Of a stretch of DNA of 64,000 nucleotides, positions 36,296-46,139 are shown one piece after another. The stretch is from the NCBI GenBank assembly GCA_902601455.1, contig CACKNC010000003.1, forward strand, positions 1 through 64,000, written 5' to 3'. The notes under the pieces are model-generated. The model was not told where the DNA came from. It did no database searches and saw nothing but the letters and a program-made list of their open reading frames with translations. The stretch's first letter is position 1, and each line of letters begins with the position of its first letter. The translations under genes were made by a program, and so were the position numbers. Source of the stretch: an uncultured Alphaproteobacteria bacterium. Its GTDB lineage: Bacteria; Pseudomonadota; Alphaproteobacteria; HIMB59; GCA-002718135.

Positions 36296-36851
36296 TTTTT
36301 TTTGTTTGGTTTTTTTAACCTTCATTAGCTTTGAAATATTTGCGAGTGAAATAAAGGATGAATTAAAAAAACACAGTGAAGAACTTAAAAATCTTTCAGT
36401 AAATTTTATACAAAGTGATGGGTTATCAATAGAAGAGGGGATTATACATATTGGTGGTGAAAGGCTTAAGGTTGACTACCTGGTACCAAATAATATTTCA
36501 ATTACAATGTCAGAGAAAAAAGGAATGTACGTAAACCACCAGTTAAGAGAGGTGCAATTTTTTAACACCAAAAGAAGTTTTGTTAAGATCTTTCTCTCTC
36601 TTTTTTTAGAAAAAGATTATTATGAAAATGCAAATATTGCCATAAAAGAAAACACTGTTGAGGCTACAAAGGTTTTCATAATTGATGACAAAAAACATAT
36701 TATTAATTTGTTGTATGAATTCAAGCCGTTAAAATTGAAAAAAATAAAAGTACATTTTGATGGGGGTATTTTTGAAATAGCATTTTTTAACTATCAAAAA
36801 AATAAAGAATTTACGAAAAATTTTTTCACGTTAATAAGCCCATACCTTTAA
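36261..36851 (+). CDS. lolA: Outer-membrane lipoprotein carrier LolA-like
   Basis: 196 residues with a signal peptide (FFCLVFLTFISFEIFAS) and the LolA fold pattern: KDELKKHSEELKNLSVNFIQSDGL, GGERLKVDYLVPNNISITM, and KKGMYVNHQLREVQFFN. It is shorter and diverged relative to E. coli LolA but has the right position directly after ftsK. The start lies 35 bases within ftsK, suggesting coupling. It carries lipoproteins across the periplasm. Confidence 0.8.
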   Translation: MQAKDKFLEKTNFFCLVFLTFISFEIFASEIKDELKKHSEELKNLSVNFIQSDGLSIEEGIIHIGGERLKVDYLVPNNISITMSEKKGMYVNHQLREVQFFNTKRSFVKIFLSLFLEKDYYENANIAIKENTVEATKVFIIDDKKHIINLLYEFKPLKLKKIKVHFDGGIFEIAFFNYQKNKEFTKNFFTLISPYL

Positions 36852-37468
36852 AAAGGAAATTCTAGAAAAAAAATATTTTCTTTTGAAGATATTCTTACAT
36901 TACTCTCTATTTGATAAAGTTTTTTTCTTATTCGTGTAAGGTGACTTTCAATAGTTTTTGTTTCAGTTTCTTTATTAAGATTTAAAATTGTTTCTAAGAA
37001 ATAATCTCTATCTATTTTTTTATTGTTAATTAACTCTAAGATTATTTTATTTTCAATATGGGTTAGGTTGCAATATTTATTATTTTTTTTATTAATAATC
37101 TTTTCTTCAACAAGTTGAAAATCATTAAAATTAATTGTTTTTTTATTAAAAAAACCTTCGGCTAAATTTTTCAAACGATTTATTTTTATTGGAATAGGGA
37201 CAAATTTTACATTTTCATTTTGAGAAATGTTGTTTGGTTTATTGAATTGTTTATCTAAACAAACATACATGATGTGATTGGTGTTATTTTCACTTTCAAA
37301 GACAAAGTTGGGAGGTTTTTTTTTAGTAATTATTAATAGGTTTTCATATGTAAATTTATTGATGTTTGAACTTTTCAAATCTAAATTTAGAATTCTAAAG
37401 TTTACAAAAAGCTCTTCTATTAAATTTATTTTTAAAAAATCAGTATAAACAAAGATTAAGTTTTTCAA
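36848..37468 (-). CDS. OmpR-type winged-helix regulator with degenerate receiver
   Basis: 206 residues. The C-terminal 75 residues form an OmpR/PhoB effector: CNLTHIENKIILELINNKK, RDYFLETILNLNKETETKTIESHLTRIRKKL. The N-terminal part is receiver-sized but lacks the acidic pair after strand 1 and the phospho-acceptor Asp (LLIITKKK at that place), so phosphorylation control is unlikely. Target genes are unknown. The start overlaps the yggS stop by 4 bases, so the two are co-expressed. Confidence 0.72.
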   Translation of the reverse strand: MKNLIFVYTDFLKINLIEELFVNFRILNLDLKSSNINKFTYENLLIITKKKPPNFVFESENNTNHIMYVCLDKQFNKPNNISQNENVKFVPIPIKINRLKNLAEGFFNKKTINFNDFQLVEEKIINKKNNKYCNLTHIENKIILELINNKKIDRDYFLETILNLNKETETKTIESHLTRIRKKLYQIESNVRISSKENIFFLEFPF

Positions 37469-38103
37469 TTTCTTTTACCAAACAACATAGTTCCAATTCT
37501 AACATAGCTTGGATTAAATTCTAATGCATCTAAATAATCACCGCTCATTCCTATGCTTAGCTCTTTAAGACCGTTTTGTTTTAACATTTCACTTAATTGG
37601 TAAAAGTGTTTTTTAGGGCTCTCGTTAATCGGCGGTATGCACATTAATCCTACTATATTAGGAATGTTATGACTGGCACATTTTTCTAGAAAGTCTCCGA
37701 GCATCTCTGGGTGCACACCACTTTTAGACTCTTCCTTCCCTATATTTACCTGAACAAAAAAAGATTTATTTTTTATAATATCAGGATATTTGGAAAATTC
37801 TTTTAAAAGACTGTCTCTATCGAGTGTGTGAAAAACACTAAATATCCTTAGAGCTTTTTTAACTTTATTGGTTTGAAGTGGCCCAGTTAAATGAAGTTTA
37901 ATGGATTTGTTGTTTTTTAATATATTTTCAAACTTATTTTCAGCTTCTTGAACCCTGTTTTCTCCAAAAATCCTTATTTTATGGGAAATTGCTATGTTTA
38001 TATCCTCAAGACTTTGATTTTTTGAAACAGCTATAATTTTTGTTCTAAGCTTGTTTTTTTCAATAATTTCTTCGATTTTTTGATATTTATCAATATTAAA
38101 CAT
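37465..38103 (-). CDS. yggS: PLP homeostasis protein YggS/PROSC
   Basis: 212 residues. The PLP lysine is in TKIIAVSKNQ near residue 28, followed by FGENRVQEAENKF, HLTGPLQTNKVKKAL and the phosphate-binding SIGMSGDYLDALEF and VRIGTMLFG. This is a complete family member that buffers free pyridoxal phosphate. Transcribed away from the porin gene; an inverted repeat lies just upstream of its start. Confidence 0.94.
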   Translation of the reverse strand: MFNIDKYQKIEEIIEKNKLRTKIIAVSKNQSLEDINIAISHKIRIFGENRVQEAENKFENILKNNKSIKLHLTGPLQTNKVKKALRIFSVFHTLDRDSLLKEFSKYPDIIKNKSFFVQVNIGKEESKSGVHPEMLGDFLEKCASHNIPNIVGLMCIPPINESPKKHFYQLSEMLKQNGLKELSIGMSGDYLDALEFNPSYVRIGTMLFGKRN

Positions 38104-38110
38104 ACTAATT

Positions 38111-38128
38111 TGTTGTATATTTACAACA
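38111..38128. promoter_or_regulatory. 18-bp inverted repeat between yggS and the porin gene
   Basis: TGTTGTATATTTACAACA is a 7-bp perfect inverted repeat with a 4-base centre, 8 bases upstream of the yggS start and upstream of the candidate porin promoter. It resembles a dimeric repressor operator. No regulator is identified. Confidence 0.4.
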
Positions 38129-38162
38129 GCTTATTATAAAAATAAGAAATTTATAAGCTTTT

Positions 38163-38190
38163 TTTGTAATTAATGCAATTTTTCAATAAT
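38163..38190 (+). promoter_or_regulatory. Candidate porin promoter
   Basis: TTTGTA at 38163-38168 and AATAAT at 38185-38190 (5 of 6 to TATAAT) are spaced 16 bases. Transcription would start near 38197, directly before the leader hairpin at 38200, which fits a structured 5' end. This is an inference from spacing only. Confidence 0.35.
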
Positions 38191-38199
38191 TAGAACTTC

Positions 38200-38250
38200 G
38201 ATAAAAGACAAACTTTTATCATTAATGAATATTCATTAACTCAAAAGGAG
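38200..38250 (+). promoter_or_regulatory. Porin mRNA leader with two tandem perfect hairpins and strong RBS
   Basis: GATAAAAG-ACAAA-CTTTTATC (38200-38220) is followed one base later by the perfect palindrome TTAATGAATATTCATTAA (38222-38239). AAAAGGAG then sits 5 bases before the ATG. Such 5' stem-loops stabilise long-lived outer-membrane-protein mRNAs in other bacteria. The palindrome could alternatively be an operator. Confidence 0.6.
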
Positions 38251-38255
38251 TAATT

Positions 38256-39320
38256 ATGAAAAAAGAACTATTAATGGCTTCTGCTCTTGTATCAACTCTT
38301 GGTGTAGCTTCTGTTGCACAAGCGGTTACTGCTACAATGAGTGGTAGTTTAAAAATTGGTGCTGAGTTTGAAAGCGCTGATGACACTACTACTGATACTA
38401 ATAACGTTAAAGATCAGTCAAACTTCTCAGTTTCTCTAAGTGAAACTACTGATGGTGGTACTACAATTTCTTCAAGCTTTATGCTTACTAATGAAGGTGG
38501 TAGTGCTCCTGATGATGATAATGCTATCAAGCTTACATTCTCAGATGGATCAGCTTTAGAATTATTAAATGCTGGTAACGCGTCTTCAACTCACGCTGTT
38601 TCTGTACCTGGTGCAAGTGGTGAGCAAGGTGTTGGTGGAACTACTACTAACAACGCTCCAACTGGTGTTGACTTTGGTGCTGGTTCAACTGCTCTAGGTG
38701 TAGAGTGGCATTCTGCTGCTGACTTCATGGCTGATGGCCTTAAAGTTTCAGCTTCTTACAGTACTGACAACGGTGCTGCTAAAACTGCTACTGCTAAACT
38801 AGATAGCGCATGGGGTGTTGGTGCAACTTATGTAACTTCTGCTGGTGATACAGCACTTACTATTGGTGGTGGTCTTTCTGGATCTGAAGTTAAAATGACT
38901 GGTACTCAACTATCTAATGCTAAAGAAGGTTTCCATGTTGGTGTTTCTGCAGTAACTGGTGACTTAACTGTTGGTATTGGTTTTGGTGATGGTGACAGCT
39001 TTGATGATGATGGTGCTGGTACTACAAACACTCCAACAGAAATTGATGGTAGTGTTGTAAAAGCTGGTATTAAATATGTAACTGGTGATATCACATTAGC
39101 TGTGGGTACAGTAAATGGTGAAGCAAAAGATAGTGCTACTCCTGGTACTCCAGATACTACAGATGACTCACACGATGCAGCTAGCGCAAGCGTAACTTAC
39201 GCTGTAGCTTCAGGTGTATCTGCAGTTGTTGGTTATACTACTGTTGATCAAAACAACGATGGTGTATCTTCAACTGACGGTGGATCAGCTTGGTACATTG
39301 GTGCTAATATGTCATTCTAA
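38256..39320 (+). CDS. Outer-membrane porin
   Basis: 354 residues with signal peptide MKKELLMASALVSTLGVASVAQA. The mature protein shows Gly/Asp/Thr-rich alternating strands (TATMSGSLKIGAEFE, VGATYVTSAGDTALTIGG), and it ends in aromatic WYIGANMSF, the C-terminal Phe signature of beta-barrels. This is the Gram-negative porin type of Alphaproteobacteria. Codon use is much more biased (GCT, ACT, GGT) and the G+C higher than neighbours, indicating very high expression. Acidic loops suggest cation preference. It has its own promoter region, strong ribosome-binding site and terminator. Confidence 0.9.
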   Translation: MKKELLMASALVSTLGVASVAQAVTATMSGSLKIGAEFESADDTTTDTNNVKDQSNFSVSLSETTDGGTTISSSFMLTNEGGSAPDDDNAIKLTFSDGSALELLNAGNASSTHAVSVPGASGEQGVGGTTTNNAPTGVDFGAGSTALGVEWHSAADFMADGLKVSASYSTDNGAAKTATAKLDSAWGVGATYVTSAGDTALTIGGGLSGSEVKMTGTQLSNAKEGFHVGVSAVTGDLTVGIGFGDGDSFDDDGAGTTNTPTEIDGSVVKAGIKYVTGDITLAVGTVNGEAKDSATPGTPDTTDDSHDAASASVTYAVASGVSAVVGYTTVDQNNDGVSSTDGGSAWYIGANMSF

Positions 39321-39341
39321 TCAAGTATTAGAATTTTTTCC

Positions 39342-39374
39342 AAAACGGCACTTTTTTGAAGTGCCGTTTTTTTT
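39342..39374 (+). terminator. Rho-independent terminator after the porin gene
   Basis: Stem AAAACGGCAC / GTGCCGTTTT with a 9-base loop is followed by further T residues. It isolates the highly expressed porin transcript from the downstream lipoprotein-leuS operon. Confidence 0.93.
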
Positions 39375-39414
39375 ATGTTTTACTTTTCATCATCAATGGA
39401 ATAATTAAAGTTAA

Positions 39415-40014
39415 ATGTTAAAATCTTACTTGTTAATAATTCTCTTTTCCATTTTTATTGTTTCTTGTAACAAAAATCTAAGTGATGACGAAAGAAAAGA
39501 GTTGTGGGATCAAGCACAAACACAGGGTGAAATTATCAGACGTTCAGGGACGCCATTTAACCTAGCAACTGATCCTGAGCTAGCTATGCGTGACGCGGAA
39601 AACAGACTTATCACAGGAGGTGGGTTACTTGGAAATGCGGCTACTTTATCCTGGGGTGGTGACAAAGAAGAAGAACAACAGAATATCACTGGGGTAGGAA
39701 TGCCAATTAATCCATATCTATGGAGAGCGACCTTGGAAACTATAAACTTCATGCCTTTATCTTCAACCGATCCTTTTGCAGGAACTATCATTACTGACTG
39801 GTATACATCAGAGAACAATATTGGGGAAAGGTGTAAGCTAAATATTTTTATCAATGGTCAAGATTTGAAAACAGGCAACCTAAGAGTTTCATCTTTTTGT
39901 CAAACACTTAAAAAAAACCAATGGGTAAACATGATTTCAGATGAAGAGAACAATCTTAAATTGGAAAACGCTATATTAAACAAAGCTAAAAAACTTAAAT
40001 TAGGTTCTAGTTAA
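39415..40014 (+). CDS. DUF3576 outer-membrane lipoprotein
   Basis: 199 residues with a lipoprotein signal (IIPFLF-type hydrophobic core and lipobox FIVSC, Cys at about 17). The body has LITGGGLLG and VGMPINPYLWRATLETINFMPLSSTDPFAGTIITDWY, the recognised DUF3576 core conserved upstream of leuS in Alphaproteobacteria. Role unknown, presumably envelope biogenesis alongside lptE. It ends 6 bases before the leuS start. Confidence 0.88.
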   Translation: MLKSYLLIILFSIFIVSCNKNLSDDERKELWDQAQTQGEIIRRSGTPFNLATDPELAMRDAENRLITGGGLLGNAATLSWGGDKEEEQQNITGVGMPINPYLWRATLETINFMPLSSTDPFAGTIITDWYTSENNIGERCKLNIFINGQDLKTGNLRVSSFCQTLKKNQWVNMISDEENNLKLENAILNKAKKLKLGSS

Positions 40015-40020
40015 TAAATA

Positions 40021-42540
40021 GTGTCTGATAGATACAATCACAAAACAGCTGAAAAAAAGTGGCAAAGTAAATGGATAGATAATGAAATATTCTCTTCTGA
40101 AAAAAACAAAGATAAAAAAAAATACTATGTTCTAGAGATGTTTCCTTACCCATCTGGAAAAATACATATGGGACATGTTAGAAATTACACTTTAGGAGAT
40201 GTGGTTGCAAGATATAAAAAATTAAAAGGTTATAATGTTATGCATCCTATGGGTTGGGATGCTTTTGGTTTACCAGCAGAAAATGCAGCTATTACAGAAA
40301 AGAAAAGCCCGGAAGAATGGACTTACAATAATATAAACATAATGAAGGGGCAATTGAAAAGTATGGGGTTTTCGTTTGATTGGAAGAGGGAGCTAGCCAC
40401 TTGCCACCCTGAATACTACAAACACGAACAGGAGTTCTTTATAGAAATGTTTAAAAAAGGACTGGCTTATAAAAAAGAATCAGAAGTTAATTGGGATCCT
40501 GTTGACAAAACTGTTTTAGCAAACGAACAAGTAATTGATGGTCGTGGTTGGAGGTCTGGAGCAGAAATAGAAAAAAAATATTTATCTCAGTGGTTTTTGA
40601 AAACAAGCAAGTACTCTGAGGAGTTGCTTAGCGGCCTAGATGAGCTGGACGAATGGCCTGAAAAAGTAAAAACAATGCAAAAAAATTGGATTGGAAAATC
40701 TTTTGGAGCAGAAATAGATTTTACTTTAATTAACAAAGACACAAATGAAAAAAAAATAAAAATTTTTACAACAAGACCTGACACCATATACGGTGCAACA
40801 TTTATAGCCATTTCTGCCAAACACCCACTTTCCAAAGAACTCTCTAACAAAAACAATAATATAAAAAAATTTATTAGTAAGTGTGAGGCTTCAAACTCGG
40901 AAAAAGAAAAGTTAGGATTAAACACTGGCCTTGAGGTTGAGCACCCTATCACAAAGAAACCGCTACCTGTTTACATTGCCAATTTCGTATTAATGGATTA
41001 TGGCCTTGGAGCTATCTTTGGTTGTCCAGCACATGATCAAAGGGATCTTGATTTTGCAAATAAGTTTAATTTAGAAGTAATAATGGTCGTAAAGCCTGAT
41101 GACAACAGTGTTAAGGAAATTAATACCGAGGCTTTCGTCGGAAGTGGAAAAATTATAAACTCAGACTTTTTAAATGGACTAGATGTAGAAAGAGCAAAAA
41201 TAGAAATTTTAAATTTTTTAGAGTCTAAAGGGCTTGGTTCTAAAAAAACAAATTATAAACTTAGAGATTGGGGGGTTTCACGACAAAGGTATTGGGGCTG
41301 TCCAATTCCTATTTTATACAGAGAAGACGGAGAGGTTGTGCCTGTTGATGAAAGTGATCTTCCAATTATTTTACCAAAAAATAAAAAAGGTGGTGAGTTA
41401 ATAACATCCTTAAAGGATGTTCAAGAATGGAAAACAACCATTTGTTCCCAAACTGGTTTAAAGGCAATTAGAGAAACTGATACTTTTGATACATTTTTTG
41501 AATCCTCTTGGTATTTTTTAAGATTTTGCAATCCAAGATTAAATAAGGCTATTGATTTTGATGAAATTAAATACTGGCTTCCGGTTGATCAATACATAGG
41601 TGGAATTGAACACGCTATATTACACCTGCTTTATTCTAGATTTTTTACAAAAGCACTAAGAGACCTAAATTATATAGATGTAAGGGAGCCTTTTAGAGGC
41701 CTTTTTACTCAAGGAATGGTTACCCACAAAACATTTAGAAATGATAAAAACCAATGGATAGAACCAGGTGAGGTGGTTGCAAAAAAAGATAAAATTTTTG
41801 ACTCAGATGGTAATATTGTATTTGCTGGCAGCGTAGAAAAGATGAGTAAATCAAAAAAAAATGTCATAGATCCTACAGAAATAATTGAATTATATGGGGC
41901 TGATACAGCTAGATGGTTTATGTTGTCTGACAGCCCTCCTGATAGAGATTTAGAATGGTCTGAAAGGGGTGTTCTAGCATCTTACAAGTTTTTAAATAAA
42001 ATCTGGGACATATCAAATAAATCAAAAGTTTATAAATCTGGTTTGAAAAACATTGATAGGGGCTACGTAGATAAATTTGAAGAAAAAATTCATGAAATCA
42101 CATTAAATATTGAGAGTTTTCATTTTAACAAATCAGTCGCAAAAATTTATGAGTATGTTAATCTTTTGTCCACACTTATAAACGAAAAAAAATTAAAAAA
42201 CGAAGATGTTAGTGTGATAATAAAAAATCTAACAATTGTTATACATCCATTTATACCACATATAAGTGAAGAAATTTGGAATAAACTTGGCTTTGAAGGT
42301 TTTTGTGCTGCTACAAGTTGGCCAGTTGTTAGAAAAAGTTTTAAAAAAGAATCCCTTAGAATGCCAATTCAGATAAATGGCAAAACCAGATCTTTAATAG
42401 ATATTAATGCTAATGAAGAAGAAGATAGTGTTTTACAAAAAGCTATGAATGACCCAAAGGTTATTAAACACACAGAAAATAAAAAAGTATTGAAAAAAAT
42501 ATTTGTCAAAAACAAAATAGTAAACATAGTTGTCAAATGA
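40021..42540 (+). CDS. leuS: Leucyl-tRNA synthetase
   Basis: 839 residues, class Ia synthetase. The HIGH-type motif is [15 protein letters not shown] near 46-60, the CP1 editing domain has [12 protein letters not shown] and GCPAHDQRD, and the KMSKS loop is [11 protein letters not shown] near 607. The C-terminal anticodon-binding domain is present. Start is GTG at 40021 ([13 protein letters not shown]). It overlaps lptE by 4 bases. Confidence 0.97.
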   Translation: MSDRYNHKTAEKKWQSKWIDNEIFSSEKNKDKKKYYVLEMFPYPSGKIHMGHVRNYTLGDVVARYKKLKGYNVMHPMGWDAFGLPAENAAITEKKSPEEWTYNNINIMKGQLKSMGFSFDWKRELATCHPEYYKHEQEFFIEMFKKGLAYKKESEVNWDPVDKTVLANEQVIDGRGWRSGAEIEKKYLSQWFLKTSKYSEELLSGLDELDEWPEKVKTMQKNWIGKSFGAEIDFTLINKDTNEKKIKIFTTRPDTIYGATFIAISAKHPLSKELSNKNNNIKKFISKCEASNSEKEKLGLNTGLEVEHPITKKPLPVYIANFVLMDYGLGAIFGCPAHDQRDLDFANKFNLEVIMVVKPDDNSVKEINTEAFVGSGKIINSDFLNGLDVERAKIEILNFLESKGLGSKKTNYKLRDWGVSRQRYWGCPIPILYREDGEVVPVDESDLPIILPKNKKGGELITSLKDVQEWKTTICSQTGLKAIRETDTFDTFFESSWYFLRFCNPRLNKAIDFDEIKYWLPVDQYIGGIEHAILHLLYSRFFTKALRDLNYIDVREPFRGLFTQGMVTHKTFRNDKNQWIEPGEVVAKKDKIFDSDGNIVFAGSVEKMSKSKKNVIDPTEIIELYGADTARWFMLSDSPPDRDLEWSERGVLASYKFLNKIWDISNKSKVYKSGLKNIDRGYVDKFEEKIHEITLNIESFHFNKSVAKIYEYVNLLSTLINEKKLKNEDVSVIIKNLTIVIHPFIPHISEEIWNKLGFEGFCAATSWPVVRKSFKKESLRMPIQINGKTRSLIDINANEEEDSVLQKAMNDPKVIKHTENKKVLKKIFVKNKIVNIVVK

Positions 42541-43022
42541 TTAAAGCTATTTTTTTAACAATATTTTTTTTTGGACTAGTTTCTTGTGGTAGTGTTGAAT
42601 TTGTTCTTAATGAAAACGACCTAGAAAATAAATATAAAAACAACACGTTGGTTATTTTACTTGGTAAAAATGAGGAAAAATTTTCCCAAGAACTCTTTTC
42701 ATATTTTGGAAGTCAAAATAATGGAGACTATATTTTAAAAGCCTCGTTTTCTGAAAAAAAAGAAAACAGGCTTGTTAAGACAAATCAAGTAGCAGAAAAA
42801 ATTGATTATGAGCTAACTGTTAATTACCAGCTTTATTACAAGAATAATGACTGTAATATTTTTAACAAAAAGGTATTAACAAAATTTTCCTATGTTCCCA
42901 AATCGTTTGGCTATAATTTTGGCTCCTCTAGATCTTTAGATAAATTATATAACAGCAGTATAAGAAAAAACATAAATAATTTTATAAAGTCTGCTCCAAA
43001 ATCAGTCGCCTGCATACAATGA
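42537..43022 (+). CDS. lptE: LPS-assembly lipoprotein LptE
   Basis: 161-residue lipoprotein with lipobox LVSCG (Cys about 17). Sequence is poorly conserved but size, the [30 protein letters not shown] strand pattern and location between leuS and holA identify LptE. It plugs LptD in the outer-membrane LPS translocon. Start and stop overlap both neighbours by 4 bases, so it is translationally coupled. Confidence 0.85.
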   Translation: MIKAIFLTIFFFGLVSCGSVEFVLNENDLENKYKNNTLVILLGKNEEKFSQELFSYFGSQNNGDYILKASFSEKKENRLVKTNQVAEKIDYELTVNYQLYYKNNDCNIFNKKVLTKFSYVPKSFGYNFGSSRSLDKLYNSSIRKNINNFIKSAPKSVACIQ

Positions 43023-43945
43023 AAATAAAACCTGAAGTTTTTTTAATCCAAAAACAAAAAGTAGATTTTAAAAAAATATTAGTTACTGGAAATGATGAAA
43101 CCTTTATAAACTACACAACACAATATTTAATTGACCATTATAAAATGAATGGTTTTTTCATAGAAGACTCAGGGGATATAAGAAGTGGTGTTTTAGGAAA
43201 CCTTTTTTCAGAAAAAAAAGTTTTGTTTTTTTTTAAAAACCCCTCTTCTAAAAATATTGATGAATATTCTAATACAAATGAAAATATTTTGGTTTCTTCA
43301 AACAATGCAAAGAGTGTGAAAAACTTAAAACTTAACCTAACTAAATCTAAAGATTCTGTGGTTTTTGATTGTTATCCTTTGAGCAGAGCTGGTAAGGAAC
43401 TTGTTGTAAAGGGGTTTGTAAATGTAAATAAAATAAAAATTTCATCAGATGTTTATTGGTATATTGTTGAAAATTTTGAGAATGAGTATGTTTTTTTAAT
43501 TAACCAACTTCATTCGTTGCTACTTTTTAACAAAGACATTGTTTATATTTCTGATGTTGAAAAAATAGTATTCATTGAAAACAAAATAGAAATTAATAAA
43601 ATTTTTTTTCAAATTTTAAAAAATAATAAATTGTTAATAACCTTTTTTAATAAAAATATTTTTACTAACAGTGATTTTTATATTTTTTTAAACTCAATAA
43701 AGTTATATCTCTCTATTATTAGTTCGTCAAAAAATCAAGATGAAGCGGTTTTAAAATTTCCTAAATATATGTTTAATGAAAAAGATGTTTTTTTAAAAAT
43801 TTATAATTACTTAAACAAAACAAAAATAAAAAAGATTTATAAAAATATCTTTAGGGCTGAAAGGTTGTTAAGATCAAACTCGAGTTTATTTTCTGTAATA
43901 GGCCTAAGGTTCTTAATTAATACTAAAAAAATTATTATTTCTTGA
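43019..43945 (+). CDS. holA: DNA polymerase III subunit delta
   Basis: 308-residue clamp-loader delta subunit. N-terminal KILVTGNDETFINYTTQYLID and the later VLFFFKNPSSKN correspond to the conserved delta core; the C-terminal helical domain follows (SLLLFNKDIVYISDVEKIV). Divergent in sequence but clear by gene order leuS-lptE-holA. It overlaps the convergent parB end by 11 bases. Confidence 0.88.
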   Translation: MKIKPEVFLIQKQKVDFKKILVTGNDETFINYTTQYLIDHYKMNGFFIEDSGDIRSGVLGNLFSEKKVLFFFKNPSSKNIDEYSNTNENILVSSNNAKSVKNLKLNLTKSKDSVVFDCYPLSRAGKELVVKGFVNVNKIKISSDVYWYIVENFENEYVFLINQLHSLLLFNKDIVYISDVEKIVFIENKIEINKIFFQILKNNKLLITFFNKNIFTNSDFYIFLNSIKLYLSIISSSKNQDEAVLKFPKYMFNEKDVFLKIYNYLNKTKIKKIYKNIFRAERLLRSNSSLFSVIGLRFLINTKKIIIS

Positions 43946-44768
43946 GTCTTTTCATTATTTCATCAAGTTGATTTAAATCTGAATAATATAGTTTTAGGGA
44001 GCCACTTGATCCATTTTCATTAAATTGAATTTCTGTTTTCAGTCCAATTTTATCAGAAAGCTCCTTCTCTAAATCTAAAATATTAGGGTCTTTCAATGGG
44101 CTTTTCTTTTTAGATGATTTGTATTTTGATGTAGATTTTTCAACATCTCTTACGCTTAGCTTTTTTTCAAATATTTCTTTTGCCTTCTCTAGAGCGTTTG
44201 GTACACCTATTAATGCTCTTGCGTGTCCCATACTTATCTTTCCATCAATAATCATTTCATGAATTTCTTCCTCAAGCTCTAATATCCTAATGAGATTAGA
44301 AATGTGACTCGTGCTTTTTCCTATTTTCTTAGCAAGATCTTCTGTTTTCAAACTATTTAACTCTATTATGTTTTTGTAAGCCTTTGCTTCCTCTACAATA
44401 TTAAGGTTTTCTCTTTGAATATTTTCAATTAATGCTAGCTCATAAACATTTTCTTCAGAAACAGACATTATAACACAACTAACCGAGTGTATTCCCGCCA
44501 CTTGACATGCGCGCCACCTCCTTTCACCAGCTATTATCTCGAACTCATCATTAGAAAGCTCTCTAACGACTATAGGTTGAATTAACCCTTGGTTTTTAAT
44601 TGAGTTTGCAAGCTCGTTTATTTCTTTTTCATCAAATTTTTTTCTTGGTTGTTTTTTATTGGGTGAGATCTTTGAAATATCAATTTTATTAATATTGCTT
44701 TTGCTATTATTTTTAGTGCTTAATAAGGCACCTAATCCCATACCTAATTTTTTATTGTCTTTATTCAT
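43935..44768 (-). CDS. parB: Chromosome partitioning protein ParB
   Basis: 277 residues. N-terminal MGLGALLS motif, then PNKKQPRKKF, the arginine patch GERRWRACQVAG that binds CTP, the central HTH with KSTSHISNLIRIL and GHARALIG, and a C-terminal dimerisation region. It loads onto parS; perfect parS cores are in and beside mnmE in this same operon. Start overlaps the parA stop by 8 bases. Confidence 0.96.
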   Translation of the reverse strand: MNKDNKKLGMGLGALLSTKNNSKSNINKIDISKISPNKKQPRKKFDEKEINELANSIKNQGLIQPIVVRELSNDEFEIIAGERRWRACQVAGIHSVSCVIMSVSEENVYELALIENIQRENLNIVEEAKAYKNIIELNSLKTEDLAKKIGKSTSHISNLIRILELEEEIHEMIIDGKISMGHARALIGVPNALEKAKEIFEKKLSVRDVEKSTSKYKSSKKKSPLKDPNILDLEKELSDKIGLKTEIQFNENGSSGSLKLYYSDLNQLDEIMKRLKK

Positions 44769-45534
44769 TTGTCGCGCCTTGTTTGTTTATGATTTCACGA
44801 GCCAAACCTATATATGCCATAGATCCCGAACAATTAACATCATATAATATTGCAGGCTTTCCATGACTCGGGGCTTCAGAGATTTTTACATTTCTAGGAA
44901 TAGTTGTTTTATAAACAGTATCACCAAAATGCTCTCTAACATCTTTTTCAACAAGAGAACTAAGTGAGTTTCTTTTATCAACCATCGTTAAAAGAATTCC
45001 TTCAATAACAAGCTGGGGGTTAAAGTTTTCTTTGATAAGGTGGATGGAGTCAATTAGTGAAGAAATACCCTCAAGTGCAAAAAACTCAGATTGCAAAGGT
45101 ACTATTACAGAATTTGATGCCACTAATGAGTTAATAGTTAAAAGACCAAGTGCCGGTGGACAGTCTATTATCACAAAATCATAACTGTTGGTTTTAGATA
45201 ATATTTTTGCAATAACAAATTCTCTTTTTTTAATGTTTGCAAGCTCAATTTCTGACGCTGCCAGATTTGTGTTAGCTGTAATTATGTCTAAACCAGGAAC
45301 CAAAGTGTTTTTAATAGCATTTTGATAAAAAGTTTCATTTACTATTAGGTCATATAGGTTTGGATTTCTATCACTATAAGAAAGGCCTAAGCCAGTACTG
45401 GCGTTTCCTTGTGGGTCAGCATCAACCAACAAAACCCTTTTGTTAACGGCGGATAAAGACGTTGCTAAGTTTATAGATGTTGTTGTCTTTCCAACACCAC
45501 CTTTTTGATTTGCAATAGATATAATTTTAGTCAT
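44761..45534 (-). CDS. parA: Chromosome partitioning ATPase ParA
   Basis: 257-residue deviant Walker ATPase with NQKGGVGKTTTSINLA (about 8-23), LVDADPQGNAS and VIIDCPPALG. Partner of ParB, moving the origin region toward the pole. It overlaps rsmG by 8 bases in the mnmE-mnmG-rsmG-parA-parB operon. Confidence 0.97.
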   Translation of the reverse strand: MTKIISIANQKGGVGKTTTSINLATSLSAVNKRVLLVDADPQGNASTGLGLSYSDRNPNLYDLIVNETFYQNAIKNTLVPGLDIITANTNLAASEIELANIKKREFVIAKILSKTNSYDFVIIDCPPALGLLTINSLVASNSVIVPLQSEFFALEGISSLIDSIHLIKENFNPQLVIEGILLTMVDKRNSLSSLVEKDVREHFGDTVYKTTIPRNVKISEAPSHGKPAILYDVNCSGSMAYIGLAREIINKQGATNE

Positions 45535-46138
45535 TTATAGTTTTAATGTTTCTTACTAAAAGTATACCGCCGTCACCAGAGCTTACACTTTTAATTTGCT
45601 TATAATCAAAATGAAATTCTTTCATAGCTATCTTAATTTCACTATTAACATTTCTGCCTTTTAAAAAAAGCGATGTTGTGTTTTTATTAGAATACATTCG
45701 TGCATAAGTTAGAAGCTTGGTTAGGGGGGCCAAAGCTCTTGACACAACAACGTCGTGGGTTGATATGGGTATTTTTTCTATTCTTTTATTTTGTATTTTT
45801 GCTGACAAAGAAAGTTCTTTGATTATTTTTTTCACAAAATCTGTTTTTTTTTTTACTGAATCAATCATAAGTACTTTTTTATAACCGACTATTGATAATA
45901 AAATACCAGGTAATCCAGCACCTGTTCCCAAATCAAGAATTTTTAATTTTTTACTTTGAATATGTTTTGTCAATTGCAAACAATCTAACACATGCCTGTC
46001 CCATATATTTTCTATAGTTGATCTTCCTATGATGTTTGTGTGTGTGTTGTAATTTATAACTGAGTTTATAAAAAACTCAGTTTTTTCAACTTGTAACTTG
46101 GTAAGATTCAAATAAGAAATTATCTCTTCTTTGTTCAA
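45527..46138 (-). CDS. rsmG: 16S rRNA (guanine-N7) methyltransferase RsmG
   Basis: 203 residues. SAM-binding ILDLGTGAGLPGILLS, RSTIENIWDRHVLDCLQL before it, and the catalytic-region VVSRALAPLTKLL follow the family exactly. It modifies G527 of 16S rRNA. Located between mnmG and parA as usual. Confidence 0.95.
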   Translation of the reverse strand: MNKEEIISYLNLTKLQVEKTEFFINSVINYNTHTNIIGRSTIENIWDRHVLDCLQLTKHIQSKKLKILDLGTGAGLPGILLSIVGYKKVLMIDSVKKKTDFVKKIIKELSLSAKIQNKRIEKIPISTHDVVVSRALAPLTKLLTYARMYSNKNTTSLFLKGRNVNSEIKIAMKEFHFDYKQIKSVSSGDGGILLVRNIKTIND

Positions 46139-46139
46139 G

